This document shows, piece by piece, positions 8,346 through 17,025 of a stretch of 64,000 nt of DNA. Position numbers and translations under genes: made by a program. The DNA is taken from assembly GCF_000013365.1 (NCBI RefSeq), contig NC_007778.1, forward strand, positions 620,001 through 684,000, in the 5' to 3' direction. Source of the DNA: Rhodopseudomonas palustris HaA2. Its GTDB lineage: Bacteria > Pseudomonadota > Alphaproteobacteria > Rhizobiales > Xanthobacteraceae. Position 1 is the stretch's first letter; each line of letters opens with the position of its first letter. The notes under the pieces were generated by a model. It saw only the letters and a list, made by a program, of their open reading frames with translations, was not told the DNA's origin and searched no databases.

Positions 8346-9506
8346 TCAGCGCAGGCCGAGTCCGCGCGCGATGATGCCGCGCAGCACCTCGGTGGTGCCA
8401 CCCTGAATCGTGAGTTTGGGCGCCAGTTTGGTGGCGAAGGCGGTGAGTTCGTCGAGCGTGGCGTGGTTGGAATCGTCCGCGTCGACGAACGCCGCGAGTT
8501 CGCGCACGCGGTGCGGCAGTTGCTGCTCCCACAGCGTGCCGATGTCCTTGACGATCGAGGCTTCCACCACCGGCTCCTTGCCGGCCTGCAGCATGCCGGC
8601 GACCGACACCGACATCCGCCGCATGGTGTGGAGCTGCGCCACCAGCCGGCCGATCCCCTCGGCGCCGCGCGTGTCCGGATCGGGGCCGAGCGCGCGCACC
8701 AGTTCGATCAGCACGTAGGAGGTTTCGAGAAACCGTTCCGGCCCGGAGCGCTCGTAAGCGAGTTCGGAGGTCGCCTGTTTCCACGCGCCGTCGATCTCGC
8801 CGAGCAGATGATCGTCCGGCACGAAGGCGTCGGTGAACACCACCTCGTTGAATTCGTGCTGGCCGGTGATCTGCCCGATCGGATTGACCTTGATGCCGGG
8901 CGATTTCATGTCGACCAGAAACTGCGTCAGGCCGTGGCGGCGGTTCTCCTTGGTGGGCGGCGAGGTGCGGAAGATCGCGATCATGTAGTCGGCCATGTGG
9001 GCCGAGGTGGTCCAGATCTTGGCGCCGTTGATCAGATAGCCGCCGTCGGTCCTGGTCGCCTTGGTCTTGGCGGCGAACAGGTCGGAGCCGGAATTCGGCT
9101 CGCTCATGCCGATCGCGAAGCACAATTCGCCGCGGCAGATCCGCGGCAGGATGTCCATCTTGATGTGCTCGGGCGCGTATTTCAACAGCACAGGGCCGCT
9201 CTGGCGGTCGGCGACGAAGAACCGCCGGGTCGGCGCATTCGCAACGCGCATCTCCTCGGTGACGACGTAGCGCTCGAGAAACGTGCGTTCGTGCCCGCCA
9301 TATTGCTTGGGCCAGGTCATGCCGAGCCAGCCGCGCGCGCCGACGCGGCGGGAGAATTCCGGCGCGTCGGAGTCTTCACGCTGCGGCTTGTGCGGATCGA
9401 AGGTGCCGGCGGCGATTTCCTCGGCGAGGAACGCGCGCACTTCGCGGCGCAGCTCCTCGCAGACGGGCGGCAGGCGGATCGGATCGAAACGGAGGGCGGC
9501 GGTCAT
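8346..9506 (-). CDS. Acyl-CoA dehydrogenase (larger, catalytic-type subunit)
   Basis: 386 aa flavoenzyme. Features of the family are in order: WPKQYGGHERTFLERYVVTEEM, the FAD/substrate signature CFAIGMSEPNSGSDLFAAKT near 120-140, and the C-terminal IQGGTTEVLRGIIARGLGL. It oxidises acyl-CoA to the 2-enoyl-CoA, passing electrons to ETF. It lies beside a second, more diverged dehydrogenase gene (9534-10601). Paired, unequal dehydrogenase genes often encode an alpha2-beta2 enzyme for bulky acyl-CoAs (steroid side chains, pimeloyl-CoA). The substrate is not determined here. Confidence 0.9.
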   Translation of the reverse strand: MTAALRFDPIRLPPVCEELRREVRAFLAEEIAAGTFDPHKPQREDSDAPEFSRRVGARGWLGMTWPKQYGGHERTFLERYVVTEEMRVANAPTRRFFVADRQSGPVLLKYAPEHIKMDILPRICRGELCFAIGMSEPNSGSDLFAAKTKATRTDGGYLINGAKIWTTSAHMADYMIAIFRTSPPTKENRRHGLTQFLVDMKSPGIKVNPIGQITGQHEFNEVVFTDAFVPDDHLLGEIDGAWKQATSELAYERSGPERFLETSYVLIELVRALGPDPDTRGAEGIGRLVAQLHTMRRMSVSVAGMLQAGKEPVVEASIVKDIGTLWEQQLPHRVRELAAFVDADDSNHATLDELTAFATKLAPKLTIQGGTTEVLRGIIARGLGLR

Positions 9507-9533
9507 GATGTGTCTCGTCGGGTTTCGGGGCGA

Positions 9534-10601
9534 TCAGCGCGAGGCGACCAGCGGCCACAGATCGTCGGCGCCGCGCGCCGCCACCATGCGGCCGAGCGCG
9601 ACCGCCCAATGGCTTTCGTTGCCGAAATCGTCGCGCCAGCCGAGCGCGCGCAGCGAGTAGCGATGCAGGATGTGCTCGCTGGTGAAGCCGATCGCGCCGA
9701 ACACCTGATGGGCGATCGCCGCGCCCTTCTCGGCCGCTTCGGCGCAGCGGATCTTCGCCGCCGCCGCTTCCAGCATCACGGCGTCGTCGAACGTGGTGGC
9801 GTTGCTGATCGCATCCGCCGCGGAGGTCGCCGCCGCCAGCGCCGCCGAGGTTTCGCCGGCGAGCCGGGCGAGGTTGTGCTGCACCGCCTGGAATTTCGCG
9901 ATCGGCTTTTCGAAGGCGACGCGCTGGTTGGCATAGGCCACGCTGATCTCCAGCAGCGCCTCCAGCGCGCCGGCGATCTGCAGGCTGCGCACCACGCAGC
10001 CGATCAGCAGCAGCGCGGTCTGGTCGAAGCCTTGCGGCGCCACCGCGAAGGTCAGCGGCGTCACCCCGTCGAACGTCACCGCGTCCGACGGATCGCCGCC
10101 GACTCCGAGGCCATGATCGATCCGGCATGCGGCCGCCTCGACCAGCGCGATGACGGCGATGTCGTTGCTGTGCGCCAGCACCGCGATATGCCGCGCATCC
10201 TGCGCGAACGGTACGCCGCGCGCGCGGCCCGACAGCGTGCCGTCGGCGGCGAGCGCAATGCGATCCTTGGGATGCACCGGCGCGACCGTCATCGCACCCT
10301 CCGGCGAGGCGATCTTGCCCTGCGCCAGCAGCCAGCCGGCGAGCATCGTTTCGGCCAGCGGCACCGCGAGCCCGGCGCGGCCGGCGGCGTTCAGCACCGC
10401 GAAGCCTTCGGCGAGGCTGGCGCCGGAGCCGTTGCAATCCTCCGGCACCCACGCCAGCGGCAATCCGGAATCGCTCAGCGCCTGCCACAGCGGCGCTTTC
10501 CAGCTTCCGGTCTTGTCGGAATTGATGCTCTGCGCGTCGGCGAGATCGGCGAAGATCTTCTCCGCGGTCTCGACGACGATAGTGTCGGGCGTCTCCGTCA
10601 C
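9534..10601 (-). CDS. Acyl-CoA dehydrogenase (diverged partner subunit)
   Basis: 355 aa from the GTG at 10601, which has GGGGAA 8 bp upstream. The frame continues to 10949 but the added part is arginine-rich and unlike a real protein. Dehydrogenase features: LSDSGLPLAWVPEDCNGSGASLAEG near the start, a long helical part (QRVAFEKPIAKFQAVQHNLA) and IRCAEAAEKGAAIAHQVFGAIGFTSEH at the end. The usual MTEP/SEPxxGSD flavin signature is not recognisable, as in non-catalytic partner subunits of heterotetrameric dehydrogenases. It is first in the operon with 8346-9506 and 7512-8315. Confidence 0.85.
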   Translation of the reverse strand: MTETPDTIVVETAEKIFADLADAQSINSDKTGSWKAPLWQALSDSGLPLAWVPEDCNGSGASLAEGFAVLNAAGRAGLAVPLAETMLAGWLLAQGKIASPEGAMTVAPVHPKDRIALAADGTLSGRARGVPFAQDARHIAVLAHSNDIAVIALVEAAACRIDHGLGVGGDPSDAVTFDGVTPLTFAVAPQGFDQTALLLIGCVVRSLQIAGALEALLEISVAYANQRVAFEKPIAKFQAVQHNLARLAGETSAALAAATSAADAISNATTFDDAVMLEAAAAKIRCAEAAEKGAAIAHQVFGAIGFTSEHILHRYSLRALGWRDDFGNESHWAVALGRMVAARGADDLWPLVASR

Positions 10602-10845
10602 GGCGTTCCCCGCTTGTGCACACTCACACGCAACCGGCGAGGAAAGCCGGGTCGGGGTGCAGCTTGTTGTTGCGCGGCATGATGCGGAAAAGCGCCCGCG
10701 ATGACAAGCGTCGCCGCCGCGGAGCCGTCTGCGGCGGCAACATGGAGTTATTCCGCGATGCGGGCTGAGGCTGCTTGCCCAACCCGTCGCAGCCGATATG
10801 GTGCTGCCCGCAACGCGGCGCGCAAGCCGAACCCAGGGAGCGAAG

Positions 10846-11628
10846 ATGGCGACGAACGGATTGAATGTGATCGTGACAGGCTCGGCCTCCGGCCTCGGCG
10901 CCGCGACGGCGAAGATTCTGGCGCGCGACGGCGCCCGGCTCGTGATCAACTATTCGTCCAGCCAGGCCGACGCCGAGACGACCGCGGAGGAATGCCGCAA
11001 GCTCGGCGCCGCCGAGGTCGTGGTGGTGCAGGGCGACGTGTCGAAGGACGACGACTGCAAGCGCATCGTCGACGCCGCCGCGAAGTGGGGCGGGCTCGAC
11101 GCGCTGATCAACAATGCCGGCATCACCAAGCACGTCGCGCATCATCTGCTCGATCAATTGTCGGCGGAGGATTTCCAGCGGCTCTACGCGGTCAACACCA
11201 TCGGCCCGTATCAGATGGTCCGCGCCGCGCGGTCGCTGCTGTCGGCCGGCGCCAAGGCGGCGGGCCGGGCGTCGGCGGTGGTCAACGTGTCGTCGGTCGC
11301 CGGCATCAGCGGCGTCGGCTCGTCGATCGCCTATGCGGCCAGCAAGGGCGCGCTCAACACCATGACGCTGTCGCTGTCGCGCGCGCTGGCGCCTGCGATC
11401 CGCGTCAATGCGATCTGCCCGGGCTATATCGACACGCCGTGGTTCACCAAGGGCCGCGGCGCCGAGGAGGCCAAGCAGGTCCGCGACATGGTGGTGGCGA
11501 AGGTGCCGCTGAAGATCGCGTCCAGCCCCGAGGACATCGCCGAGCTGGTGTGTTTTCTGGCGACGCCGAAATCCAACAGCATGACCGGCGAGATGGTGAG
11601 GATGGACGCCGGGATGCATCTCGGCTGA
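10846..11628 (+). CDS. Short-chain dehydrogenase/reductase (FabG-like)
   Basis: 260 aa. The ATG at 10846 has GGGAG 5 bp upstream, better than the open frame to 10798. Classical SDR landmarks: the nucleotide-binding TGSASGLGAATA near residue 10, NNAG near 90, and the catalytic set VSSVAG with Ser and YAASKGAL with Tyr and Lys, followed by NAICPGYIDTPW. Likely an NAD(P)H-dependent 3-oxoacyl or alcohol dehydrogenase. It is divergent from the dehydrogenase operon across about 245 bp, so the pair may share control and serve the same breakdown route. Confidence 0.87.
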   Translation: MATNGLNVIVTGSASGLGAATAKILARDGARLVINYSSSQADAETTAEECRKLGAAEVVVVQGDVSKDDDCKRIVDAAAKWGGLDALINNAGITKHVAHHLLDQLSAEDFQRLYAVNTIGPYQMVRAARSLLSAGAKAAGRASAVVNVSSVAGISGVGSSIAYAASKGALNTMTLSLSRALAPAIRVNAICPGYIDTPWFTKGRGAEEAKQVRDMVVAKVPLKIASSPEDIAELVCFLATPKSNSMTGEMVRMDAGMHLG

Positions 11629-11649
11629 TCGATCGGCCGTGCAAAAACA

Positions 11650-11680
11650 AACGGCCCGGTGATGAGCCGGGCCGTTTGCT
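11650..11680. terminator. Bidirectional terminator between SDR and GlsB-family genes
   Basis: Stem ACGGCCCGG (11651-11659) / CCGGGCCGT (11667-11675), loop 7 nt. It has AAACAA on the left and TTTGCTT on the right, so it can serve both convergent genes. Confidence 0.8.
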
Positions 11681-11682
11681 TG

Positions 11683-11976
11683 TCAGCGATCGAGGAAGCG
11701 GCGATTGCCCGGATCGGAAATCACCCGCCGCGCCACCAGCCTGTTCCAGATGAACAGCACCAGCACCGCGCCGATCGTCGCGGTGATGAAGCCGGCGCCC
11801 TGGTTGGGCCCGTAATGCCCGATCATCTGACCGATCGCGGTGGCCAGAAACGCGCCGGCGATGCCCAGCACCGTGGTCAGCAGGAAGCCCTGCGGATTGT
11901 TCGGCCCGGGCGACAGGAACCGCGCGATGATGCCGGCGACGAAGCCGACCAGAATGATCCAGAGAATTCCAGTCAT
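11683..11976 (-). CDS. GlsB/YeaQ/YmgE-family small membrane protein
   Basis: 97 aa, nearly all hydrophobic, with three predicted membrane segments (ILWIILVGFVAGIIARFL; LLTTVLGIAGAFLATAIG; FITATIGAVLVLFIW) and the family's GPNNPQGF loop. Members are often called transglycosylase-associated proteins and are induced by stress; no enzyme activity is known. The ATG at 11976 with AAAGGAC upstream was chosen over a TTG two codons earlier. Confidence 0.85.
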   Translation of the reverse strand: MTGILWIILVGFVAGIIARFLSPGPNNPQGFLLTTVLGIAGAFLATAIGQMIGHYGPNQGAGFITATIGAVLVLFIWNRLVARRVISDPGNRRFLDR

Positions 11977-12027
11977 GGGCAACCGTCCTTTCCGAAACGC
12001 TTGCGTCGATAGGTTCGTCGCGGCTGA

Positions 12028-12633
12028 TCAGACCCAGCGCGAGGCTTCGTCCTCGGTCGGCAGCCGGCCGTCCGGCGTCAGCTGATCGACGAACTGCGGC
12101 AATTGCTGGCTGAGGCCGTCGAGCAGCTCGTCGCGCGACATTCCGGTTTGCTGGGTGAGCATGTCGAGCTGATCGGCGCCGAGCGCATTGGCGAGATCGT
12201 TCGGGCCGATCGACTTGTTCTCACCGCGCCCGACCCACGATTCGGCGGCGTCGCCGAGGCCGCTGGTCTGGAATTGCTTGAGCAGATCGCCGAGCCCGCC
12301 GGACAGGATGCTGCCGGCCGCGCCGCCCGCGAGCAAACCGCCGAGTCCGCCCTTGAGCAGATCGCCGAGCCCGCCGCCGCCAAATCCGCCGCCGGGCATT
12401 CCGGCATTGATGGTGTCGCGCGGCAAGGGCGGGCGGGACGACGGCACCGAGGTCGGGCGCGCCTGGCCGGCCGGGGCCTGGTCATCCGGCGCCGTCACAT
12501 GCTTGTAGGCCTTGTAGGCCAGCAGCGCGAGGATCGCCATGGTGACCTTGGACATCCCGCCGCTCTTGTCGTTGGGGTCGGCGGGGCCGCGCGGGCCGTT
12601 CTGCATCCCATTGAGGATATCCATCAAACCCAT
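12028..12633 (-). CDS. YidB-family (DUF937) protein
   Basis: 201 aa from an ATG with GGGAGG 7 bp upstream; the longer open frame to 13125 is rejected because it crosses a palindromic repeat. The N-terminal part has one hydrophobic stretch (VTMAILALLAYKAYK). A Gly-rich segment follows (about residues 75-115, GGGFGGGGLGDLL type). The C-terminal YidB region is clear: DLANALGADQLDMLTQQTG, SRDELLDGLSQQLPQFVDQL and LPTEDEA. Function in the cell is unknown. A possible general-stress (EcfG) promoter lies 40-65 bp upstream. Confidence 0.82.
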   Translation of the reverse strand: MGLMDILNGMQNGPRGPADPNDKSGGMSKVTMAILALLAYKAYKHVTAPDDQAPAGQARPTSVPSSRPPLPRDTINAGMPGGGFGGGGLGDLLKGGLGGLLAGGAAGSILSGGLGDLLKQFQTSGLGDAAESWVGRGENKSIGPNDLANALGADQLDMLTQQTGMSRDELLDGLSQQLPQFVDQLTPDGRLPTEDEASRWV

Positions 12634-12673
12634 CGTGGCCTCCCTTTGAACCGTCATGGTTCGAGCCGACGGC

Positions 12674-12698
12674 AACGCCGGATCGGACGTTTCGTTCA
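12674..12698 (-). promoter_or_regulatory. Candidate EcfG-type promoter of the yidB-family gene
   Basis: On the minus strand the bases read TGAAC, 16-bp spacer, CGTT. This is one mismatch from the GGAAC-N16/17-CGTT pattern of alphaproteobacterial general-stress sigma factor promoters. The gap to the ATG at 12633 is about 40 bp. From pattern only; short motifs like this occur by chance. Confidence 0.3.
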
Positions 12699-12867
12699 CC
12701 GCCCGGAACCAGATAGGAGCCGGCCACGGCGAGAACAAGGCGAGGGCGATTTGCCGCGGACTAATCGATTGTGACGACGCCGCGACGGCAGGGGACGAAA
12801 TCTTCCAAGTCGCGACAGAGCGGTGCGGAGTTGATGAGAAGCCGCGGCGCACGCCCCGCTCCAAACC

Positions 12868-12969
12868 GTCACCCTCCGCGAAAGCGGAGGGCCCAGTATC
12901 CCGGAGCGCCGATGTCATGATCGCGAGCGCCCTGCGATACTGGGTCGCCCGGTCGAGCCGGGCGATGAC
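12868..12969. repeat. Dispersed palindrome, family E (GTCACCCTCCGC ... GGCGATGAC)
   Basis: Contains local hairpins CCCTCCGCgaaaGCGGAGGG and CGCCCGGTCGAGCCGGGCG, and the outer inverted pair CCCAGTATC / GATACTGGG. The ends GTCA and TGAC match the other families. In 12634-13138 nothing else convincing is seen besides the candidate promoter at 12674-12698. Confidence 0.75.
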
Positions 12970-13138
12970 CGCTGGTTGAACGGGGAGCGCTCTGCATTCT
13001 GTGAGCGTTTTCGGATTGGTTTTGCTGCGCCCCCGCACGAGCCCCGGCGCTGCGCCGGATCGCTCATTCCGGGGGTGGCGATCCGCCGGCCCCTCTGCTA
13101 TGTGGATTCCCGACGCCCGCGGCACGCCGCGGCCGGCC

Positions 13139-13215
<77 letters not shown>

Positions 13216-13270
13216 ACGCGCCCTGCGCGCGTCTCGTTTCAGCGAAGACCAAACTCTGATGCACTGAATC

Positions 13271-13360
13271 GTCATGCGCGGACTCGTCCCGGGCATCCAC
13301 GCCTTGCGGCGCTGGCGGAAGGGCAGAAACGTGGATGGCCGGGACGAGCCCGGCCATGAC
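13271..13360. repeat. Dispersed palindrome, family D (GTCATG ... CATGAC), copy 1
   Basis: Starts GTCATGCGCGGACTCGTCCC, then GGGCATCCACG, and ends with the inverse CGTGGATGGCCGGGACGAG and CCCGGCCATGAC. Other copies are at 41410-41531 and 56155-56238. It lies between the tRNA gene and the oxidoreductase gene. Confidence 0.85.
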
Positions 13361-13422
13361 GTCTTGTTAGTTCCGTATGAGTCTCACTCCAGTATGGACC
13401 TCGGCTGTGGTATGCGCCTCGG

Positions 13423-14421
13423 TCACACCCGCACCATCCGCTTGCCGCGGTTCTCGCCCGCCAGCAGGCCGATCAGCGCGGCCGGCGTGTTCTCCAGGCC
13501 GTCGATGACGTCTTCCTGCACCTTGAGCTTGCCGCTCTCGACCCAGCCTTGCAGCTTGGCGACCGCCTCGTCGCGTTGGTCCATGTAGTCCATCACGATG
13601 AAGCCCTGCATGATCAGGCGCTTCACCACGATCAGGCCGGGGATGCCGCGCGGGCCGGTGGCGGACGGCGTGCGGTCGTATTGCGAGACCGCGCCGCAGC
13701 AGGCGATGCGGCCCTTGAGATTCATCTGCGCCAGACAGGCTTCGAGAATGTCGCCGCCGACATTGTCGAAATACACGTCGATGCCGTTCGGCGCCGCGGC
13801 GCGCAGCGCCTTGAACAGCGCGCCGTCCTTGTAGTCGACCGCGGCGTCGAAGCCGAGCTCGTTGACCAGCCAGTCGCACTTCTGTTTGCCGCCGGCGATG
13901 CCGACGACACGGCAGCCCTTGAGTTTCGCAATCTGCCCGACGATCGAGCCGACCGAGCCTGCCGCGGCCGACACCACGACGGTCTCGCCGGCGCGCGGCT
14001 GGCCGATATCGAGCAGGCCGAAATAAGCGGTCAAGCCGGCGATGCCGTAGACGCTGAGGAGATGCGTCAGCGGCTCGACCTTCGGCAGCTTGGTGAGATG
14101 CTTGGCCGGCAGCGCCGCGTAGTCCTGCCAGCCGGTGTCGGCGAACACGATGTCGCCGGGCGACAATCCCGGCGCTTTCGAACTGACAACCTCGGCGATG
14201 CCGCCGCCGGGCATCACGCTGTCGGTCTCGACCGCGGCCCGATAGGTCGCGCCCTGCATCCAGGCGCGGTTGGCGGCGTCGAGCGAAATGTAGCGCACGC
14301 GGACCAGCGCCTCGCCGTCCTTCGGCTCCGGCATCGCCGCTTCCGCCATGCGGAAATGCTCAAGGCCGAGTTTCTCCTTCGGCTTCTCGATCAGCAGCAC
14401 CTGGCGGTTGACGGCGGTCAT
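13423..14421 (-). CDS. Zinc-independent NADP-dependent oxidoreductase (CurA/PTGR type)
   Basis: 332 aa, medium-chain dehydrogenase superfamily without zinc ligands. The ATG at 14421 has AGGGAGAG upstream. Key segments: LRxRYISLDAANRAWM-like substrate region near 40, the cofactor-binding VVVSAAAGSVGSIVGQIAKL near 150 (AxxGxxG), and FDNVGGDILEACLAQMN near 225. It should reduce the double bond of alpha,beta-unsaturated aldehydes or ketones with NADPH, probably for detoxification. Single gene; no operon partners are evident. Confidence 0.87.
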   Translation of the reverse strand: MTAVNRQVLLIEKPKEKLGLEHFRMAEAAMPEPKDGEALVRVRYISLDAANRAWMQGATYRAAVETDSVMPGGGIAEVVSSKAPGLSPGDIVFADTGWQDYAALPAKHLTKLPKVEPLTHLLSVYGIAGLTAYFGLLDIGQPRAGETVVVSAAAGSVGSIVGQIAKLKGCRVVGIAGGKQKCDWLVNELGFDAAVDYKDGALFKALRAAAPNGIDVYFDNVGGDILEACLAQMNLKGRIACCGAVSQYDRTPSATGPRGIPGLIVVKRLIMQGFIVMDYMDQRDEAVAKLQGWVESGKLKVQEDVIDGLENTPAALIGLLAGENRGKRMVRV

Positions 14422-14508
14422 GTGGCTCTCCCTGAGTGCAGTGTTGTTGTCGCGTCGGCGGCGGACGCTAATCGGCGCCGCCGCGATGCGCAATGTTCAA
14501 ATCATGCG

Positions 14509-15825
14509 TCAGAAGAACCGCAGATCCTCGGCGCGGCCGCCGCGCAGCACCGTCGCGAATTCGATCGCGAGGAACAGCCCGCCGGCGACATAGATCCGCG
14601 CGTCGCGCCGCGCGGCCAGCGCACGCGCGTCGCGCACCGCATCGGCGACCGCCGGCGCGGTGTGAATCTCGGCGTGCGGATTGGCCGCGCGTGCGGCCTC
14701 CGCGATCAGTTCGGCCGGGGCGCCCTTGTGATGCGCGGCGCTGCAGACGATGGCGTCGAACGCCGGCGCCAGCGCGTCGACGATCTCGCCGGCCGCCTTG
14801 TCGCGCGACACGCCGAGCACCAGGATCCAGCCGCTGTCGCCATGCGCGGCGTGAAGCCCCGCCAGCGCCTGGCGGATGCCGTCCGGGGTGTGGCCGACAT
14901 CGATCACCGTCAGCGGCGCCGTATTGATCGTCTCCAGCCGCCCCGGCCAGCGCGTCTCGCGCAGGCCGTCGCGGATCGCGGCCTCGACGCGCGCGGGATT
15001 TTGGGCGCCCGCGCTCCGCTCCAGCCACAGCGCGAACAGCGTCGCGGCGATCGCGGCGTTGTTGAGCTGGAACGCGCCGAGCAGCGACGTTTCCAGCGCG
15101 GCGTAGCCGGCCCGGCCGATCCGCAGATCGAAGCGCTGCCGCGCATCCACGATGGTCTCGGCTTCGATGCCGATCTCGTCGCGGACAAAGAGCGCATCGA
15201 CACGCCGGCTGCGATTGTATTCGGCGAGCTGATCCCGCAACGGCCGGCAGTTCTCGCCATAGACGATGGTGCCGCCCGCGGCGCATGCGTCGCTCTTGTC
15301 GGCGGCGATCAGCTCCAGCGAATGGCCCAGCAGCGCGGTGTGTTCGAGATCGACCGAGGTGACGCAGCTCACGCCCGCGGCGAGCAGTCGCACCGGATCG
15401 TAGCGACCGCCGATTCCGGCCTCGCACACCACGAGGTCGCAATTCTCCTGCTGGAAGTACAAACACGCCAGCGCGAACTGCGCCTCGAACGCGCCGAATT
15501 GTTCGCCGCGCTGCGCTGAAACATCGGCGACTACCGCCGTCACGCGTGTCAGCAGCGGCGTCAGCGCCTCGTGCGGGATCGGCACGCCGTCGATCCGGAA
15601 GCGCTCGTTGAAGCGAAGGAGATGCGGCGAGGTGAACAGCCCGGTGCGCAGCCCATACGCCTTGCCGATGCTCGCCGCGAACGCCGCGGTCGAGCCCTTG
15701 CCGTTGGAGCCGCAGACCGCGATCGCGATGCGCGACAGCCTTGCGCGATCGATGCCGAGCCGATCGAGCACCGCGGCGAGCCGCGCCAGGCAGATTCCGT
15801 CGCCGTATTTCGGCAGGTCGAACAT
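14509..15825 (-). CDS. FolC-like Mur ligase family protein, paired with an ATP-grasp ligase
   Basis: 438 aa. ATP site CGSNGKGST at 38-46 and SPHLLRFNERFRIDG at 66-80 are those of the FolC (folylpolyglutamate/dihydrofolate synthase) branch of Mur ligases. The region around the usual EKAGI motif reads IAADKSDAC, so the lysine is kept but the rest is altered. The motif before the C-terminal domain reads DVGHTPDG instead of D.AHN. The ATG follows the stop codon of the ATP-grasp gene with no gap. Either it is the cell's FolC, adding glutamate to folates, or, as the coupling hints, it joins another amino acid to a product of its partner. The window cannot decide. Confidence 0.75.
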   Translation of the reverse strand: MFDLPKYGDGICLARLAAVLDRLGIDRARLSRIAIAVCGSNGKGSTAAFAASIGKAYGLRTGLFTSPHLLRFNERFRIDGVPIPHEALTPLLTRVTAVVADVSAQRGEQFGAFEAQFALACLYFQQENCDLVVCEAGIGGRYDPVRLLAAGVSCVTSVDLEHTALLGHSLELIAADKSDACAAGGTIVYGENCRPLRDQLAEYNRSRRVDALFVRDEIGIEAETIVDARQRFDLRIGRAGYAALETSLLGAFQLNNAAIAATLFALWLERSAGAQNPARVEAAIRDGLRETRWPGRLETINTAPLTVIDVGHTPDGIRQALAGLHAAHGDSGWILVLGVSRDKAAGEIVDALAPAFDAIVCSAAHHKGAPAELIAEAARAANPHAEIHTAPAVADAVRDARALAARRDARIYVAGGLFLAIEFATVLRGGRAEDLRFF

Positions 15826-16812
15826 CTACAACAATCCCGTCGCCGTGACGCTGTGCCGCCAGATCGACAGGATCAGATCGTCACGGCCGCATGTTTCGAG
15901 AAAGCGGATCGCCGGGTTGGAATTCACCTCGATCACCCGGACGTCGTCGCGATGGTCCGGGTCGACGAACAGGTCGACCGCGCCGAGCCGCAGCCCGAGC
16001 GCGCGGACCGCCGCTGTGGCCGCCGTGATCGCCGCGGCACCGGCGTCGGCCATCGTCATCGCGCCGCCGGCGCTGAGATTCATCCGGCCCTCGATCGCGC
16101 GCAGCTCGCCGGCCGCCGGCACCTTGTCGAACGCCGCGCCGATGGTGGCGGTGTCCGACAGGCCGATGTCGCGCAGCGCGCGATCGTGGTCGCGCAGCAG
16201 ATCGCGCAGCGTGCGAAGGCCGTCGCCGATCACGTAAGGCGGTCGCTTGCGCGCGCTGTACAGCACCTCGCCGTCGATCACGAACACGCGATACTCGTGG
16301 CCGGTGGCGACCGGCTGGATCAGCACCGAGTCGTAGTAGCGCGCCACCTCGTCGAGATACGCGGCGAATGCCGCGACGCCGTCGACCACCCGCGCGAAGT
16401 CGCCCCGCGATCCGGTCAGCGGCTTGGCGAAGGCGCGGCCGCCGAGCGCCGCGAGATAGTCCTGCGCGTCGCTGCGTTCGTGGCCGGGCGGCCGCAGCGC
16501 GCGGTGCCGGTCGTGCAGGAAGAAAGCGCGCCCGCCGAGCGTCGCCACGCCGGCGCGTTGCAGCAGCGCATTGGCGAGATATTTGTCGGTCGCCAGCGAC
16601 GACGCGGTGGCGTCGTTCTGCGGATAATACGAGCAGCGCCCGCCGCCGAAGCAAATCTCTTTCGCCGCCGATGCGACGCTGAACAGCAGGCCGGTGCCGC
16701 CGTCGAGCTCGCGGAAGACGAGTCCGAGCCGGGTGCAGGCGTATTCGGCATAGATCGCCTGATCGGGATAGAAGCCCGGCCGGCCGCGTCGAAAATCCTG
16801 CAACTGTGGCAT
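15826..16812 (-). CDS. ATP-grasp ligase resembling the cyanophycin synthetase ATP-grasp domain
   Basis: 328 aa. ATP-grasp landmarks: AFAKPLTGSRGDFARVV (nucleotide-binding lysine near 130), VLIQPVATGHEYRVFVIDGE (163-182) and RKRPPYVIGDG (188-198), where cyanophycin synthetase and GshF-type enzymes have similar blocks. The metal-binding VDLFVD and VIEVNSNPAIRF (Asp280, Glu295, Asn297) are intact, so it looks active. Such enzymes form a peptide or amide bond by way of an acyl phosphate. The start codon of the FolC-like Mur ligase follows its stop codon with no gap. Cyanophycin synthetase fuses exactly these two fold types in one chain, so the pair could be a split, different amino-acid-polymer or dipeptide pathway (inference). 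It is divergent from a glutamate-synthase-like gene. Confidence 0.75.
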   Translation of the reverse strand: MPQLQDFRRGRPGFYPDQAIYAEYACTRLGLVFRELDGGTGLLFSVASAAKEICFGGGRCSYYPQNDATASSLATDKYLANALLQRAGVATLGGRAFFLHDRHRALRPPGHERSDAQDYLAALGGRAFAKPLTGSRGDFARVVDGVAAFAAYLDEVARYYDSVLIQPVATGHEYRVFVIDGEVLYSARKRPPYVIGDGLRTLRDLLRDHDRALRDIGLSDTATIGAAFDKVPAAGELRAIEGRMNLSAGGAMTMADAGAAAITAATAAVRALGLRLGAVDLFVDPDHRDDVRVIEVNSNPAIRFLETCGRDDLILSIWRHSVTATGLL

Positions 16813-17025
16813 GACGGCCCCGCCCGTCGCGCGGCGGTCTCCGAACGACTCTGCGCCGCAACCTAGCGGATCACCGAGGTGTGATCCAGCCGCGCCGTGG
16901 CCGTTATCGTGCCGCGATCGCCGTGCTATACCACCGCGTCCGGTGCGCCGCGCCCGCGGCGCCACCGGGGCCGCCACGAGGGCGACAACAAGGAGTCGGC
17001 GCAGCGTCCGGCTCGCGGGGATTTC

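Noticed and set aside
7527-10682. 1051-codon open frame on the plus strand
   Set aside because: It is antisense to the hydratase and both acyl-CoA dehydrogenase genes, made of His/Arg/Ala-rich residues; a GC-driven shadow.
12634-13125. N-terminal extension of the yidB-family protein
   Set aside because: It would run through palindrome family E and lacks a start signal; the ATG at 12633 has a strong ribosome-binding site.
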